In this document: positions 36,158-43,243 of the stretch, in pieces | How positions within the stretch are numbered: the stretch's first letter is position 1 | How the letters are laid out: each line of letters starts with the position of its first letter | Made by a program: the position numbers and the translations under genes | Notes under the pieces: model-generated | The model's database searches: none | Told to the model about the DNA's origin: nothing | What the model saw: only the letters and a program-made list of their open reading frames with translations | Assembly: GCA_902491395.1 (NCBI GenBank) | Contig: CABUHO010000005.1 | Location: 1 to 64,000, forward strand | Direction of reading: 5' to 3' | Length of the DNA stretch: 64,000 nt | From: an uncultured Collinsella sp. | GTDB lineage: Bacteria > Actinomycetota > Coriobacteriia > Coriobacteriales > Coriobacteriaceae

Positions 36158-36189
36158 CTTTCTAACGGCTTGAGAGTTAACCGTTAGAA
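36158..36189. promoter_or_regulatory. Inverted repeat at the ABC transporter leader, candidate operator
   Basis: TTTCTAACGG (36158-36167) and its exact complement CCGTTAGAAA (36180-36189) lie between the divergent ABC and AraC-type genes. The half next to the ABC gene overlaps its ribosome site, so it could act as an operator or as an mRNA hairpin. Confidence 0.55.
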
Positions 36190-36264
36190 ACTTATCATTG
36201 GCGTGTTAGCCGAGGCACACAATCGAGCCAGGCGTGGACGTTTCCGCAAAGGAAGGGGACGCTT

Positions 36265-37269
36265 TTGAAAATGCGGCGGGCAGCAACCGATATAACCGAG
36301 CTCTACGCATCGCAATTTGAGCAGTTTGGCCTGCAGCTTTCCGGCAAGGGCGCCGTCTTTACCGGTGAGGTGGCAAACGATCGGGCGCACGGACGCGCAT
36401 GGATCATGCCCCTTTCCCCCACCTGCATCGTCATGGAGCATTTCATTACCCCGATGCACAACATGCACCTAGCCGAATACACGCCCGAACCGTACGCGTG
36501 CGTGAGCGAGGTCAGCGCGCCCACGCTCATATGCATGCCCAAGGCTGGCATAACGCCTGCGAACCTTAAGCCACTGCGCGGGCCGTGGCCGAACAGCGCG
36601 GTGTGCAGCTTTATCCAAGATAGCTGCGGCGAGGAGCTAAGTCCGCTGTTTGCAGGGCAGCTTTATCACTCGCGCTCGGTGCTCTTTTTGCCTGGATTTT
36701 TTGACGAACTGGAGCACCGCTATCCCACCGAGTTCGCGGGAATCTTCGAGGCGTTTGCCGAGCCATGGCACGAGGAGGCGACGTCTGCCATCTGCCACAC
36801 GCTGCGTCGGATTAACGAGGAACGCGCCCGTACCGTAGGCGGACACGTCTATATGCAAGGCATCGTGGAGACCATGGTCGCGGAGCTCGCCTGTTCGCGC
36901 GCGGCCCACAAGCAGGCGCGGCAGGCGGCAGACACACGCGTCAGCATAACCATTGCCGAAGAAGCAACGGCAATGATTGAGCGCGCGCTCGACAAAGGCA
37001 GACGTGTGGGTATCAACGAGGTGGCCGAGAGGCTCTACACAAGCCGCTCCAAACTATGCGCCACCTTTAAGGCCCAAACTGGCGAGTCCCTGGGCGCCTA
37101 CATTCGCAGACGCCGTATAGAGCGAGCACAGGACCTTTTGGCCGATAGCGCGCTCACGATAGCGCAGGTGGCAGAGCGTCTAGGCTACCCTCAGCAGGCC
37201 GCCTTCGCCCAAGCCTTCAAGCAACACACCGGCACCACCCCCACCGCCTGGCGCTCCCAACATATATAA
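36265..37269 (+). CDS. AraC-family transcription regulator
   Basis: A 334-residue regulator with the AraC/XylS DNA-binding domain at the C terminus: first helix-turn-helix GINEVAERLYTSRSKLCATF, then GESLGAYIRRRRIERAQDLL, second helix-turn-helix TIAQVAERLGYPQQAAFAQA, and the closing GTTPTAWR. The N-terminal ~200 residues would bind a ligand; no family was recognised. The frame can start at TTG 36265, well spaced from AAGGAAGGGG, or at ATG 36271; I give the longer form. It is divergent from the ABC pair and likely controls it. Confidence 0.88.
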   Translation: MKMRRAATDITELYASQFEQFGLQLSGKGAVFTGEVANDRAHGRAWIMPLSPTCIVMEHFITPMHNMHLAEYTPEPYACVSEVSAPTLICMPKAGITPANLKPLRGPWPNSAVCSFIQDSCGEELSPLFAGQLYHSRSVLFLPGFFDELEHRYPTEFAGIFEAFAEPWHEEATSAICHTLRRINEERARTVGGHVYMQGIVETMVAELACSRAAHKQARQAADTRVSITIAEEATAMIERALDKGRRVGINEVAERLYTSRSKLCATFKAQTGESLGAYIRRRRIERAQDLLADSALTIAQVAERLGYPQQAAFAQAFKQHTGTTPTAWRSQHI

Positions 37270-37350
37270 AGAATGAAGGCGCCAACGGCGCCCTCATTCA
37301 CCAAATTCAATCCAGCCCACCTGACCCGAACGGCCGAGTCGTCTGATCGT

Positions 37351-37481
37351 GGAAGCCCCGAGTCGCCGGGGTGTTTGCTCCAAATGAGTTCCGCATGCAA
37401 AGAAGGCCACTAAATGTGGCCTTCGTCTTGCATAGGACTGTTTGAAATTTGGAGGAAATACCCCGGCGACTCGGGGCTTCC
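37351..37481. repeat. 131-bp element with 35-bp inverted arms and a central hairpin
   Basis: The left arm 37351-37385 (GGAAGCCCCGAGTCGCCGGG and onward) and right arm 37447-37481 pair at 33 of 35 bases. The central hairpin at 37402-37424 (GAAGGCCAC, loop TAAAT, GTGGCCTTC) reads TTCTTTGC beyond it on the minus strand and may terminate gatB. Size, arm length and central hairpin mirror the element at 17205-17338. Confidence 0.85.
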
Positions 37482-37493
37482 CCGGCCTCGCAG

Positions 37494-39170
37494 CTACGAG
37501 AGCGACGCTCTCAGCAATTCGTTGAAGAGCTTCGGGTTGCCCTTGCCGCGGCTCGCCTTCATGCACTGGCCCACCAAAAAGCCGATGACCTTCTGGTTGC
37601 CGTCACGATACTGCTGCGCCTGCTCGGCACAGTTTGCCAGCACCTCGTCCACGATCGGCTGCAGTGCGCCGGCATCGCTCACCTGACGCATGCCGCGCTC
37701 GTCGACGATCTTGTTGGGGTCGTCGCCGGTCTGGGCCATCGCCTCAAAGACCTCGTGCGCCTGGTTGGAGCTGATGGCATCGGTCGCCAGCAGCTTGGCG
37801 AGTGCCGCCACCTGAGCCGGCGCGATGCCGGACTCGGCGAGCGACACGCCTGCGCCCTTAAGGTAGGCGATCATCTCGTTGACCAGCAGGTTTGCGACCG
37901 TCTGGGCCTCCTTGCCGGCCATACCGGCAGCGGCGGCCTCAAAGAAGTCGGCAAACTCAGGGTCGCCAGCAATCTGCTCGGCGTCAGCCGTCTTAATGCC
38001 AAAGTCGGCCTCAAAACGGACGCGCTTGGCATCGGGCAGCTCGGGAATCTCGCCACGGCAGCGGTCGATGAACTCGTCGTCCAGATCGAACGGCGCCAGG
38101 TCGGGATCGGGGAACAGACGATAGTCGTCTGCCGTTTCCTTCACACGCATGACCACGGTGCGCTTGCGGCTGGGCTCCCAGTGGCGGGTCTCCTGATAGA
38201 TGATGCCGCCCTCCTCGAGCACCTCGGCCTGGCGGCAAATCTCGTAGGCAAGGCCGTCGTGCAGACTCTTAAACGAGTTGAGGTTCTTGAGCTCGGTCTT
38301 GGTGCCCAACTTGGTCTCGCCACGGCGACGCAGCGACACGTTGCCGTCGCAGCGCATGGAGCCCTTCTCCATGGAGCAGTCCGAAATGCCCAGCGTCACA
38401 AAGATGCGACGGAGCTTCTCCATAAACAGGCGAGCCTCCTCGGGCGTGCGCAGGTCGGGCTCGGTGACGAGCTCGATCAGCGGCGTGCCGCAGCGGTTGT
38501 AGTCGACGAGCGACTCGGCCGCGGCGGTAATGCGGCCCTCGGCGCCGCCCACGTGAACCATCTTGGCGGCGTCCTCCTCCATGTGGATGCGCAGGATGCG
38601 GATGGGCACCGTGTAGGAACCGTCCTCGCGACGCTCGGGCATCTGCAGGTTGGACGCATCGTAGCTGGCCAGATGACCGGCGCGCTGATTGCCCTCGCGC
38701 ATGGTCGACGTCATGGACGTGGACAGACCCTCGGCGTTGGCCGAGGCGCTCGCCAGGCTCTGGGCCTCGGCCTCGCCAAATGCGCAGTCGGGGCGCTCGG
38801 CGGCACCGCGACCGGTCACGTCCAGGTCCAGGTGACCGTACATGGCAAAGGCGACCGGACCCTGCGTGGTCTGAAAGTTCTTGGCCATGTCAGGATAAAA
38901 GTAGTGCTTGCGGTAGAACATCGAGTGGCGCTGGATCTCGCAGTTGGTGGCGAGACCTGCCTTGACGATGCTCTCGATGGCGCGCTTGTTGGGCACCGGC
39001 AGCGCACCGGGCAGGCCCAGGCACACCGGGCACACGTTGGCGTTGGGCTCGTCATCGTGGCTGAGCTTGCAGTTGCAGAACATCTTGGTATCGAGTGCGG
39101 TGAGCTCGGTATGGATCTCCAGGCCGATCACGGCCTCCCAATCCTGCAGGACCTCGGAAAGCTCCTTCAT
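37494..39170 (-). CDS. gatB: Aspartyl/glutamyl-tRNA amidotransferase subunit B
   Basis: A 558-residue GatB, the kinase/amidase-acceptor and tRNA-binding subunit of the enzyme converting Glu-tRNAGln (or Asp-tRNAAsn) to the amidated form. Motifs: VIGLEIHTEL at the start, CNCxL and CPVCLGLPGALPVPN (zinc site), YRKHYFYPDMAKNFQ, VDYNRCGTPLIELVTEPDLR, and the C-terminal YqeY-like tail domain. It is longer than the usual ~480 residues; an extra segment around residues 140-185 (SLASASANAEGLSTS region) accounts for much of that. Its ATG overlaps the gatA stop by one base. Confidence 0.96.
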   Translation of the reverse strand: MKELSEVLQDWEAVIGLEIHTELTALDTKMFCNCKLSHDDEPNANVCPVCLGLPGALPVPNKRAIESIVKAGLATNCEIQRHSMFYRKHYFYPDMAKNFQTTQGPVAFAMYGHLDLDVTGRGAAERPDCAFGEAEAQSLASASANAEGLSTSMTSTMREGNQRAGHLASYDASNLQMPERREDGSYTVPIRILRIHMEEDAAKMVHVGGAEGRITAAAESLVDYNRCGTPLIELVTEPDLRTPEEARLFMEKLRRIFVTLGISDCSMEKGSMRCDGNVSLRRRGETKLGTKTELKNLNSFKSLHDGLAYEICRQAEVLEEGGIIYQETRHWEPSRKRTVVMRVKETADDYRLFPDPDLAPFDLDDEFIDRCRGEIPELPDAKRVRFEADFGIKTADAEQIAGDPEFADFFEAAAAGMAGKEAQTVANLLVNEMIAYLKGAGVSLAESGIAPAQVAALAKLLATDAISSNQAHEVFEAMAQTGDDPNKIVDERGMRQVSDAGALQPIVDEVLANCAEQAQQYRDGNQKVIGFLVGQCMKASRGKGNPKLFNELLRASLS

Positions 39171-40684
39171 TACAGCTCGCCTCCCTTCCCGGCAAAATCG
39201 GGCGCTACGGAAAGCGCGGGCGCACCCGTGGCGGCATCGGCAAAGCCGCGCTCCAGGGCGCGGGCAAACGTGAGCAGCTGACGGTCCTTAAAGGCAGGCC
39301 CCACCAGCTGGGCAGAAACGGGCAGCTTGCTGTCCTCGCCCAGGCCCAGCGGCACCGAGATACCGCCGTTGCCGCAAATGTTGAGCGAGATGGTATACAG
39401 GTCGGAGAGATACATCTGCGTGGGGTCGCTGATCTCGCCAAACTTAAAGGCCGTGCGCGGCGAGGCGGGCATGAGGATGGTGTCCACCTTGGCATACGCG
39501 GCGTCGTAATCCTGCGTGATGAGTGTGCGAGCCTTCTGTGCGGCGTAGTAGTACTTGTCGTACACGCCCGAGCTCAACAGGTAGGCGCCGAGCATCTGAC
39601 GGCGCTTGGCCTCGGCGCCAAAGCCGTGGGCGCGCGAAAGCGAGCTCTGGTCGGACAGGTTGGCGCAGCCCTCCTCCTGATAGCCGTAGCGAATGCCGTC
39701 GAAACGAGCCAAGTTGGAGAACGCCTCGGCCGGGCCGATGACGTAGTAGGCGGCGATGGCGGCGTCCAGGTGCGGCAGGTCGACCTCCACGAGCTCGGCG
39801 CCCTGGTTCTGCAGCTCCTGGGCGGCGCGCTGAACAGCGGCCTTGACCTCGGGCGTCAGGCCCTCGGCCTCCATAAACGCAGGGATAATGCCCACGCGCT
39901 TGCCCTCGATGCTGTCGTTGAGATGTTCGGTAAAGTCGACGGCGCAATCCTGGCTGGTGCAGTCGTACGGATCGTGGCCCGCGCCGGTAAGCGCGTTCAT
40001 GGCCAGCGCGACATCCTCGACCGTGCGGCCAAAGGGGCCCACCTGGTCGAGCGACGAGCCAAAGGCAACCACGCCGTAACGGCTCACAGCGCCATACGTG
40101 GGCTTAAAGCCCACCACGCCGCACAGGCTCCCCGGCTGGCGAATGGAGCCGCCGGTGTCCGAGCCCAGCGAGAGCGCGACCTCGCCCGCGGCAACGGCGG
40201 CAGCGGAGCCGCCCGAGGAACCGCCGGGCACGCGCTCGGTATCCCAGGGGTTGTTGGTGCGGTGAAACGCCGAGCTCTCGGTGGAGCTGCCAAAGGCAAA
40301 CTCGTCCATGTTGGCCTTGCCCATGGGCAGGCAGCCGGCATCGAGCATGCGCTGGACGCAGGTGGCGGTGTAGACGCTCTGGTAGTCCGCGAGCATGCGG
40401 GAAGCGCAGGTGGTGCGCGTGCCCACGAGGTTCATGTTGTCCTTGATGGCCAGCGGCACGCCCGCGAGCGGGGGCAGTGGCTTTCCGGCGGCACGGTCGG
40501 CATCCACGCGCGCGGCGGCCTCGAGCGCAAGCTCGGGCGCCACCTGCAGGAATGCCTGGACCCCGCCCTCGCGCGCCTCGATGGCGGCGAGGGAGGCTTG
40601 GGCCACCTCGGTAGCGGCAAAGTCGCCGGCGGCAACGCCCGCGGCGATCTGGGCGGCGGTAAGGGAATCGAAGCTCTGCGCCAT
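39170..40684 (-). CDS. gatA: Aspartyl/glutamyl-tRNA amidotransferase subunit A
   Basis: A 504-residue amidase that releases ammonia from glutamine for GatB. The amidase signature is complete: catalytic Lys in GVPLAIKDN, cis-Ser in GGSSGGSAAAVA, and nucleophile Ser in LGSDTGGSIRQPGSLCGVVG. Its ATG at 40684 overlaps the gatC stop (TAATG), and its stop overlaps the gatB start, so the order gatC-gatA-gatB is tightly coupled. Confidence 0.97.
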   Translation of the reverse strand: MAQSFDSLTAAQIAAGVAAGDFAATEVAQASLAAIEAREGGVQAFLQVAPELALEAAARVDADRAAGKPLPPLAGVPLAIKDNMNLVGTRTTCASRMLADYQSVYTATCVQRMLDAGCLPMGKANMDEFAFGSSTESSAFHRTNNPWDTERVPGGSSGGSAAAVAAGEVALSLGSDTGGSIRQPGSLCGVVGFKPTYGAVSRYGVVAFGSSLDQVGPFGRTVEDVALAMNALTGAGHDPYDCTSQDCAVDFTEHLNDSIEGKRVGIIPAFMEAEGLTPEVKAAVQRAAQELQNQGAELVEVDLPHLDAAIAAYYVIGPAEAFSNLARFDGIRYGYQEEGCANLSDQSSLSRAHGFGAEAKRRQMLGAYLLSSGVYDKYYYAAQKARTLITQDYDAAYAKVDTILMPASPRTAFKFGEISDPTQMYLSDLYTISLNICGNGGISVPLGLGEDSKLPVSAQLVGPAFKDRQLLTFARALERGFADAATGAPALSVAPDFAGKGGEL

Positions 40685-40995
40685 TACTCGCTCTCCCCCT
40701 CTCCCAAAATGGACGGCACGCGGAAGTAGCGGTCGCGCGCGCTGCCGGCGTTTTCGAGCGCGACGTCGAGCGGCAGGTCGCGCTCGGGCTCGCGCAGGTC
40801 ATCGCCCATCACGTTGGACAGGCTTCCGATGGGATGGAACGTGGGCTCCACGTCGGGTAAGTCATATTGCAAGACGGGCTCGAGCATCTGGACGGCGTCG
40901 TTCATATAGGACGTCATCTGGGTGAGCTCGTCATCGGTCAGTGCGATCTTTGCGTACTCGGCGATGCCGCGCACGTCTTTCTCGCTGAGTGCCAT
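40684..40995 (-). CDS. gatC: Aspartyl/glutamyl-tRNA amidotransferase subunit C
   Basis: A 103-residue GatC that holds GatA and GatB together. The start MALSEKDVRGIAEYAKIALT at 40995 follows GAAGGGAGCG. Conserved features: ARLxL-like IAEYAKIALTDDEL, and the C-terminal RDxxxRVP-type end ARDRYFRVPSILG. First gene of gatCAB. Confidence 0.95.
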   Translation of the reverse strand: MALSEKDVRGIAEYAKIALTDDELTQMTSYMNDAVQMLEPVLQYDLPDVEPTFHPIGSLSNVMGDDLREPERDLPLDVALENAGSARDRYFRVPSILGEGESE

Positions 40996-41156
40996 AGGCG
41001 CTCCCTTCCGCATAATAGTTAAACCGCTCTAGTATACAGGGCAACGCCGGCTTGGAGCAGGCGCTTTACCCAAATGCAGCGAAAACGTAACGAGGACGGC
41101 GGGTTGGCAGGGCGTGGTCCGGCGGACCTGCGGCGAAAACCGTCCCGCCCGCAACC

Positions 41157-41222
41157 AAAACCGTCCCAACATTCGACGCTTTTCGCCAAAATCGAGATTT
41201 TCATCGAATGTTGTGATGGTTT
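41157..41222. repeat. Dispersed palindrome (family 2)
   Basis: The right arm TCGAATGTTGTGATGGTTT matches the other copies (51666, 61155, 62397). The left arm is slightly diverged (AAAACCGTCCCAACATTCGA). Confidence 0.85.
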
Positions 41223-41232
41223 GGAAGCCCCG

Positions 41233-41267
41233 ACCACCACAAAGGTGCCTGTCCCCATTGCGGTGGT
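41233..41267. repeat. Dispersed palindrome (family 1)
   Basis: ACCACCACAAAGG, loop TGCCTGTCCCC, and a slightly mismatched right arm ATTGCGGTGGT. It sits between a family-2 palindrome and the sortase stop at 41281. Confidence 0.8.
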
Positions 41268-41280
41268 TCTGGAGAATGTC

Positions 41281-42219
41281 CTATGCCGAGGCCTTTGCCT
41301 TGCGGCGCTTGCGGACCGCGTGGATCACGATGTCCAGCAGCAACAGCACAATGGCTACGACCACGATGAGCACGGCGAACTCGCGCTTGCCCCAGTGGCG
41401 GCCGGCGAGCGACTTTTGCTTGTCGACGTCCTTCTTGCTGTACTTGGTACGCACGCAATGCACCAGCAGACGATGGTCGTTCACGCCGTAGGGCGTGCAG
41501 GTGACGAGGGTCACCTTATCGGCGCCGGGCTCGATGGTCAGCGACTCCATCTCCTCGGGCAGCACGACCTCGGAGTCCACCATCTTGTAGGCGAGCGTCT
41601 TGTTCATGGTGTGCAGCAGCACCAGGTCGCCGGGCTCCAGCGAATGGATGTCGTCGAACATGCTCAGGTTGCGCATGCCCGAGTGCGCAGTGAGCACGCA
41701 ATGCGTCGAGGTGCCGCCCACCGGCAGGCTCGTGCCTTCCAGGTGGCCGACGCCCGCCATAAGGACTTCCTCGCTTGTGCCGTGGTAGATGGGCATGCTC
41801 ACGTCGATGGAGGGAATCTCGACCCAGCTCATCATGGGGTCGCGGTCAAAGATAAGCTGCTGATCGTAGGGCTCGATCTGGTCGGCGGGAAGCTCGGTGG
41901 CCTCGCCGGCAAGCTGCTCGTTAAAGGAGCGAGCCTGCAACAGGATGCGCTCGCGCTCCTCTTCGGAGAGCGCGTCCACGGTGCTGGACACGGTACTGAT
42001 CTGGTTGAACACGCCCGAGGCCTCGAGCCGGTCCAAGATCCATGGCCAGGTCATAAGGCCCACACCAATAAGGATGATGACGATAGTGATGAGACGGTCG
42101 GCCCAGCGCGGCAGTCGCTTGCGACGGCGCTTGGGCTTTGGTTGAGGTTTGGGCTGAGGGCTTGAGCCGCCGTTGTCCGCGGCGTTATTGCTCTTCATAT
42201 GTTTGGCGCCCTGCACCAT
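41281..42219 (-). CDS. Class C (pilin-polymerising) sortase
   Basis: A 312-residue sortase that should join the pilin subunits encoded upstream. ATG 42219 is preceded by GAGGAGTGACC. After a basic Pro/Lys-rich start comes a membrane helix (ITIVIILIGVGLMTW). The catalytic domain has His in VLTAHSGMRN, Cys in VTLVTCTPYGVNDHRL and the catalytic Arg in the last of these. The lid typical of class C is the DPMMSWVEIP region. A second membrane helix and basic tail (ALLLLDIVIHAVRKRRK-like end) close the protein. It is the last gene of the pilus locus, separated from the major pilin gene by a terminator and the duplicated cassette. Confidence 0.93.
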   Translation of the reverse strand: MVQGAKHMKSNNAADNGGSSPQPKPQPKPKRRRKRLPRWADRLITIVIILIGVGLMTWPWILDRLEASGVFNQISTVSSTVDALSEEERERILLQARSFNEQLAGEATELPADQIEPYDQQLIFDRDPMMSWVEIPSIDVSMPIYHGTSEEVLMAGVGHLEGTSLPVGGTSTHCVLTAHSGMRNLSMFDDIHSLEPGDLVLLHTMNKTLAYKMVDSEVVLPEEMESLTIEPGADKVTLVTCTPYGVNDHRLLVHCVRTKYSKKDVDKQKSLAGRHWGKREFAVLIVVVAIVLLLLDIVIHAVRKRRKAKASA

Positions 42220-42396
42220 CGCCGGTCACTCCTCTACAGCCCAGGTTGTCTGAACAAATAATAGCCGATTCGCGAGCCCCTACCACGGACAACGCAGTCA
42301 GACTGCATTATCCGGTCGGGAATAGTCGGGCATAGGCCGTATTTGAGTTTTCAAAATGTCTCGAATCAACTGAGCGATTCGGGATACAATAGCTAC

Positions 42397-42496
42397 AGGA
42401 AACGACGCATCCCGCGTAAATGATTGAGAGCGCGGGCGGCCTAGTTTTCAGCTTTAGTTAAATGCCCGGGCTCCGAACCCCGGGCATTCTTATTTG
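42397..42496 (+). ncRNA. Candidate small RNA, copy 1
   Basis: TACAAT at 42385-42390 could be a -10 box (no good -35). Beyond it lie a hairpin CCCGCG / CGCGGG and a strong terminator (AATGCCCGGG / CCCGGGCATT, then CTTATTTG) ending near 42496. The same order and nearly the same sequence recur at 42870-42967, while the sequence between the two hairpins differs. The RNA would converge on, and overlap the 3' end of, the small gene at 42490-42642. Confidence 0.5.
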
Positions 42497-42642
42497 CGCT
42501 TGTTGCGGCGCAAATGCCTTCTACCGTCCGCACCGCGCGTGCGCCTACGGACCTTAAACCGAACCTCATACGAGTCAAAAAACGCGATGGCGAACGAGCC
42601 CACCGCCGCGAGGGCAGCGAGCACGTTAAGGAATTTCAGCAT
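42490..42642 (-). CDS. 50-residue membrane protein with strongly basic tail
   Basis: A small gene supported by GGAGGTCCCC directly upstream of ATG 42642. The protein opens MLKFLNVLAALAAVGSFAIA (one membrane helix, about residues 3-22), followed by an Arg/Lys-rich tail (VRRRTRGADGRRHLRRNKRK). The family is not recognised. Its message would end in the same hairpin that ends the candidate small RNA on the other strand. A second, N-terminally truncated copy of its 3' half lies at 42961-43058. Size, helix-plus-basic-tail layout and the overlapping convergent RNA recall type I toxins such as TxpA or BsrG; this is inference. Confidence 0.6.
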   Translation of the reverse strand: MLKFLNVLAALAAVGSFAIAFFDSYEVRFKVRRRTRGADGRRHLRRNKRK

Positions 42643-42869
42643 TTGGGGACCTCCGATCGAGTCGTCGGCCGCCCGCGCACGGGATGCGTCGCAAGGCCAT
42701 TTTACTGCGAGCGCACGCACCCACGTCTGGCAAACGCATTTTTTGCAAACATTTGTTCGATAGTTACACACAATCCATCGCCCGGCGGAACCTGGCCGAT
42801 GGATTGTCCGGCGTATTTGAGTTTTTAGAATATCCCGGATCAGCGGGTGATTCGGGATACAATAGCTAC

Positions 42870-42967
42870 AGGAAACGACGCATCCCGCGTAAATGATCGA
42901 AAGCGCGGGCGACCAGTTTCCGGTGTTGTTAAATGCCCGGGCCTCTAACCCCGGGCATTCTTATTTG
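42870..42967 (+). ncRNA. Candidate small RNA, copy 2
   Basis: A direct repeat of copy 1: same TACAAT (42858-42863), same CAGGAAACGACGCATCCCGC start, CCCGCG / CGCGGG hairpin and terminator (42932-42959, then CTTATTTG). The unpaired middle differs (ACCAGTTTCCGGTGTTG here), consistent with selection on the stems. Confidence 0.5.
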
Positions 42968-43058
42968 CGCTTGTTGCGGCGCAAATGCCTTCTACCGTCC
43001 GCACCGCGCGAGCGCCTACGGACCTTAAACCGAATCTCATACGAGTCAAGAAACGCGA
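42961..43058 (-). pseudogene. Truncated second copy of the 50-residue membrane protein
   Basis: The C-terminal 30 residues match the intact copy closely (AFLDSYEIRFKVRRRSRGAD onward). The N-terminal hydrophobic part and the ribosome site are replaced by unrelated sequence, so it is probably not expressed as a membrane protein. Confidence 0.65.
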
Positions 43059-43104
43059 TGACGGATGAGTCCGCATCGGACGGTGGAGGCTGCCTGTGTT
43101 GTCC

Positions 43105-43143
43105 AAAAAGAACGGGGCAGACTCCAGTGCGGAGTCTGCCCCG
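43105..43143 (-). terminator. Terminator of the major pilin gene
   Basis: A perfect 13-base stem CGGGGCAGACTCC / GGAGTCTGCCCCG with loop GCACT is followed on the minus strand by TTCTTTTTGG, about 100 bases beyond the pilin stop. Confidence 0.9.
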
Positions 43144-43243
43144 AAAAGAGAATGGCAAAGCAAGAACGTGGATGGACGAGAAAAGTGTCCGCAAGTCTCA
43201 TGGCCATCACATCCCACCTGCCAAAGGGATGGGTGAGTGAGCG

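Noticed and set aside
42893..43240. 115-residue plus-strand frame through copy 2 of the cassette
   Set aside because: In copy 1 the same start codon gives a 13-codon frame, so the frame is not conserved; the duplicated hairpins and terminator argue for RNA instead.
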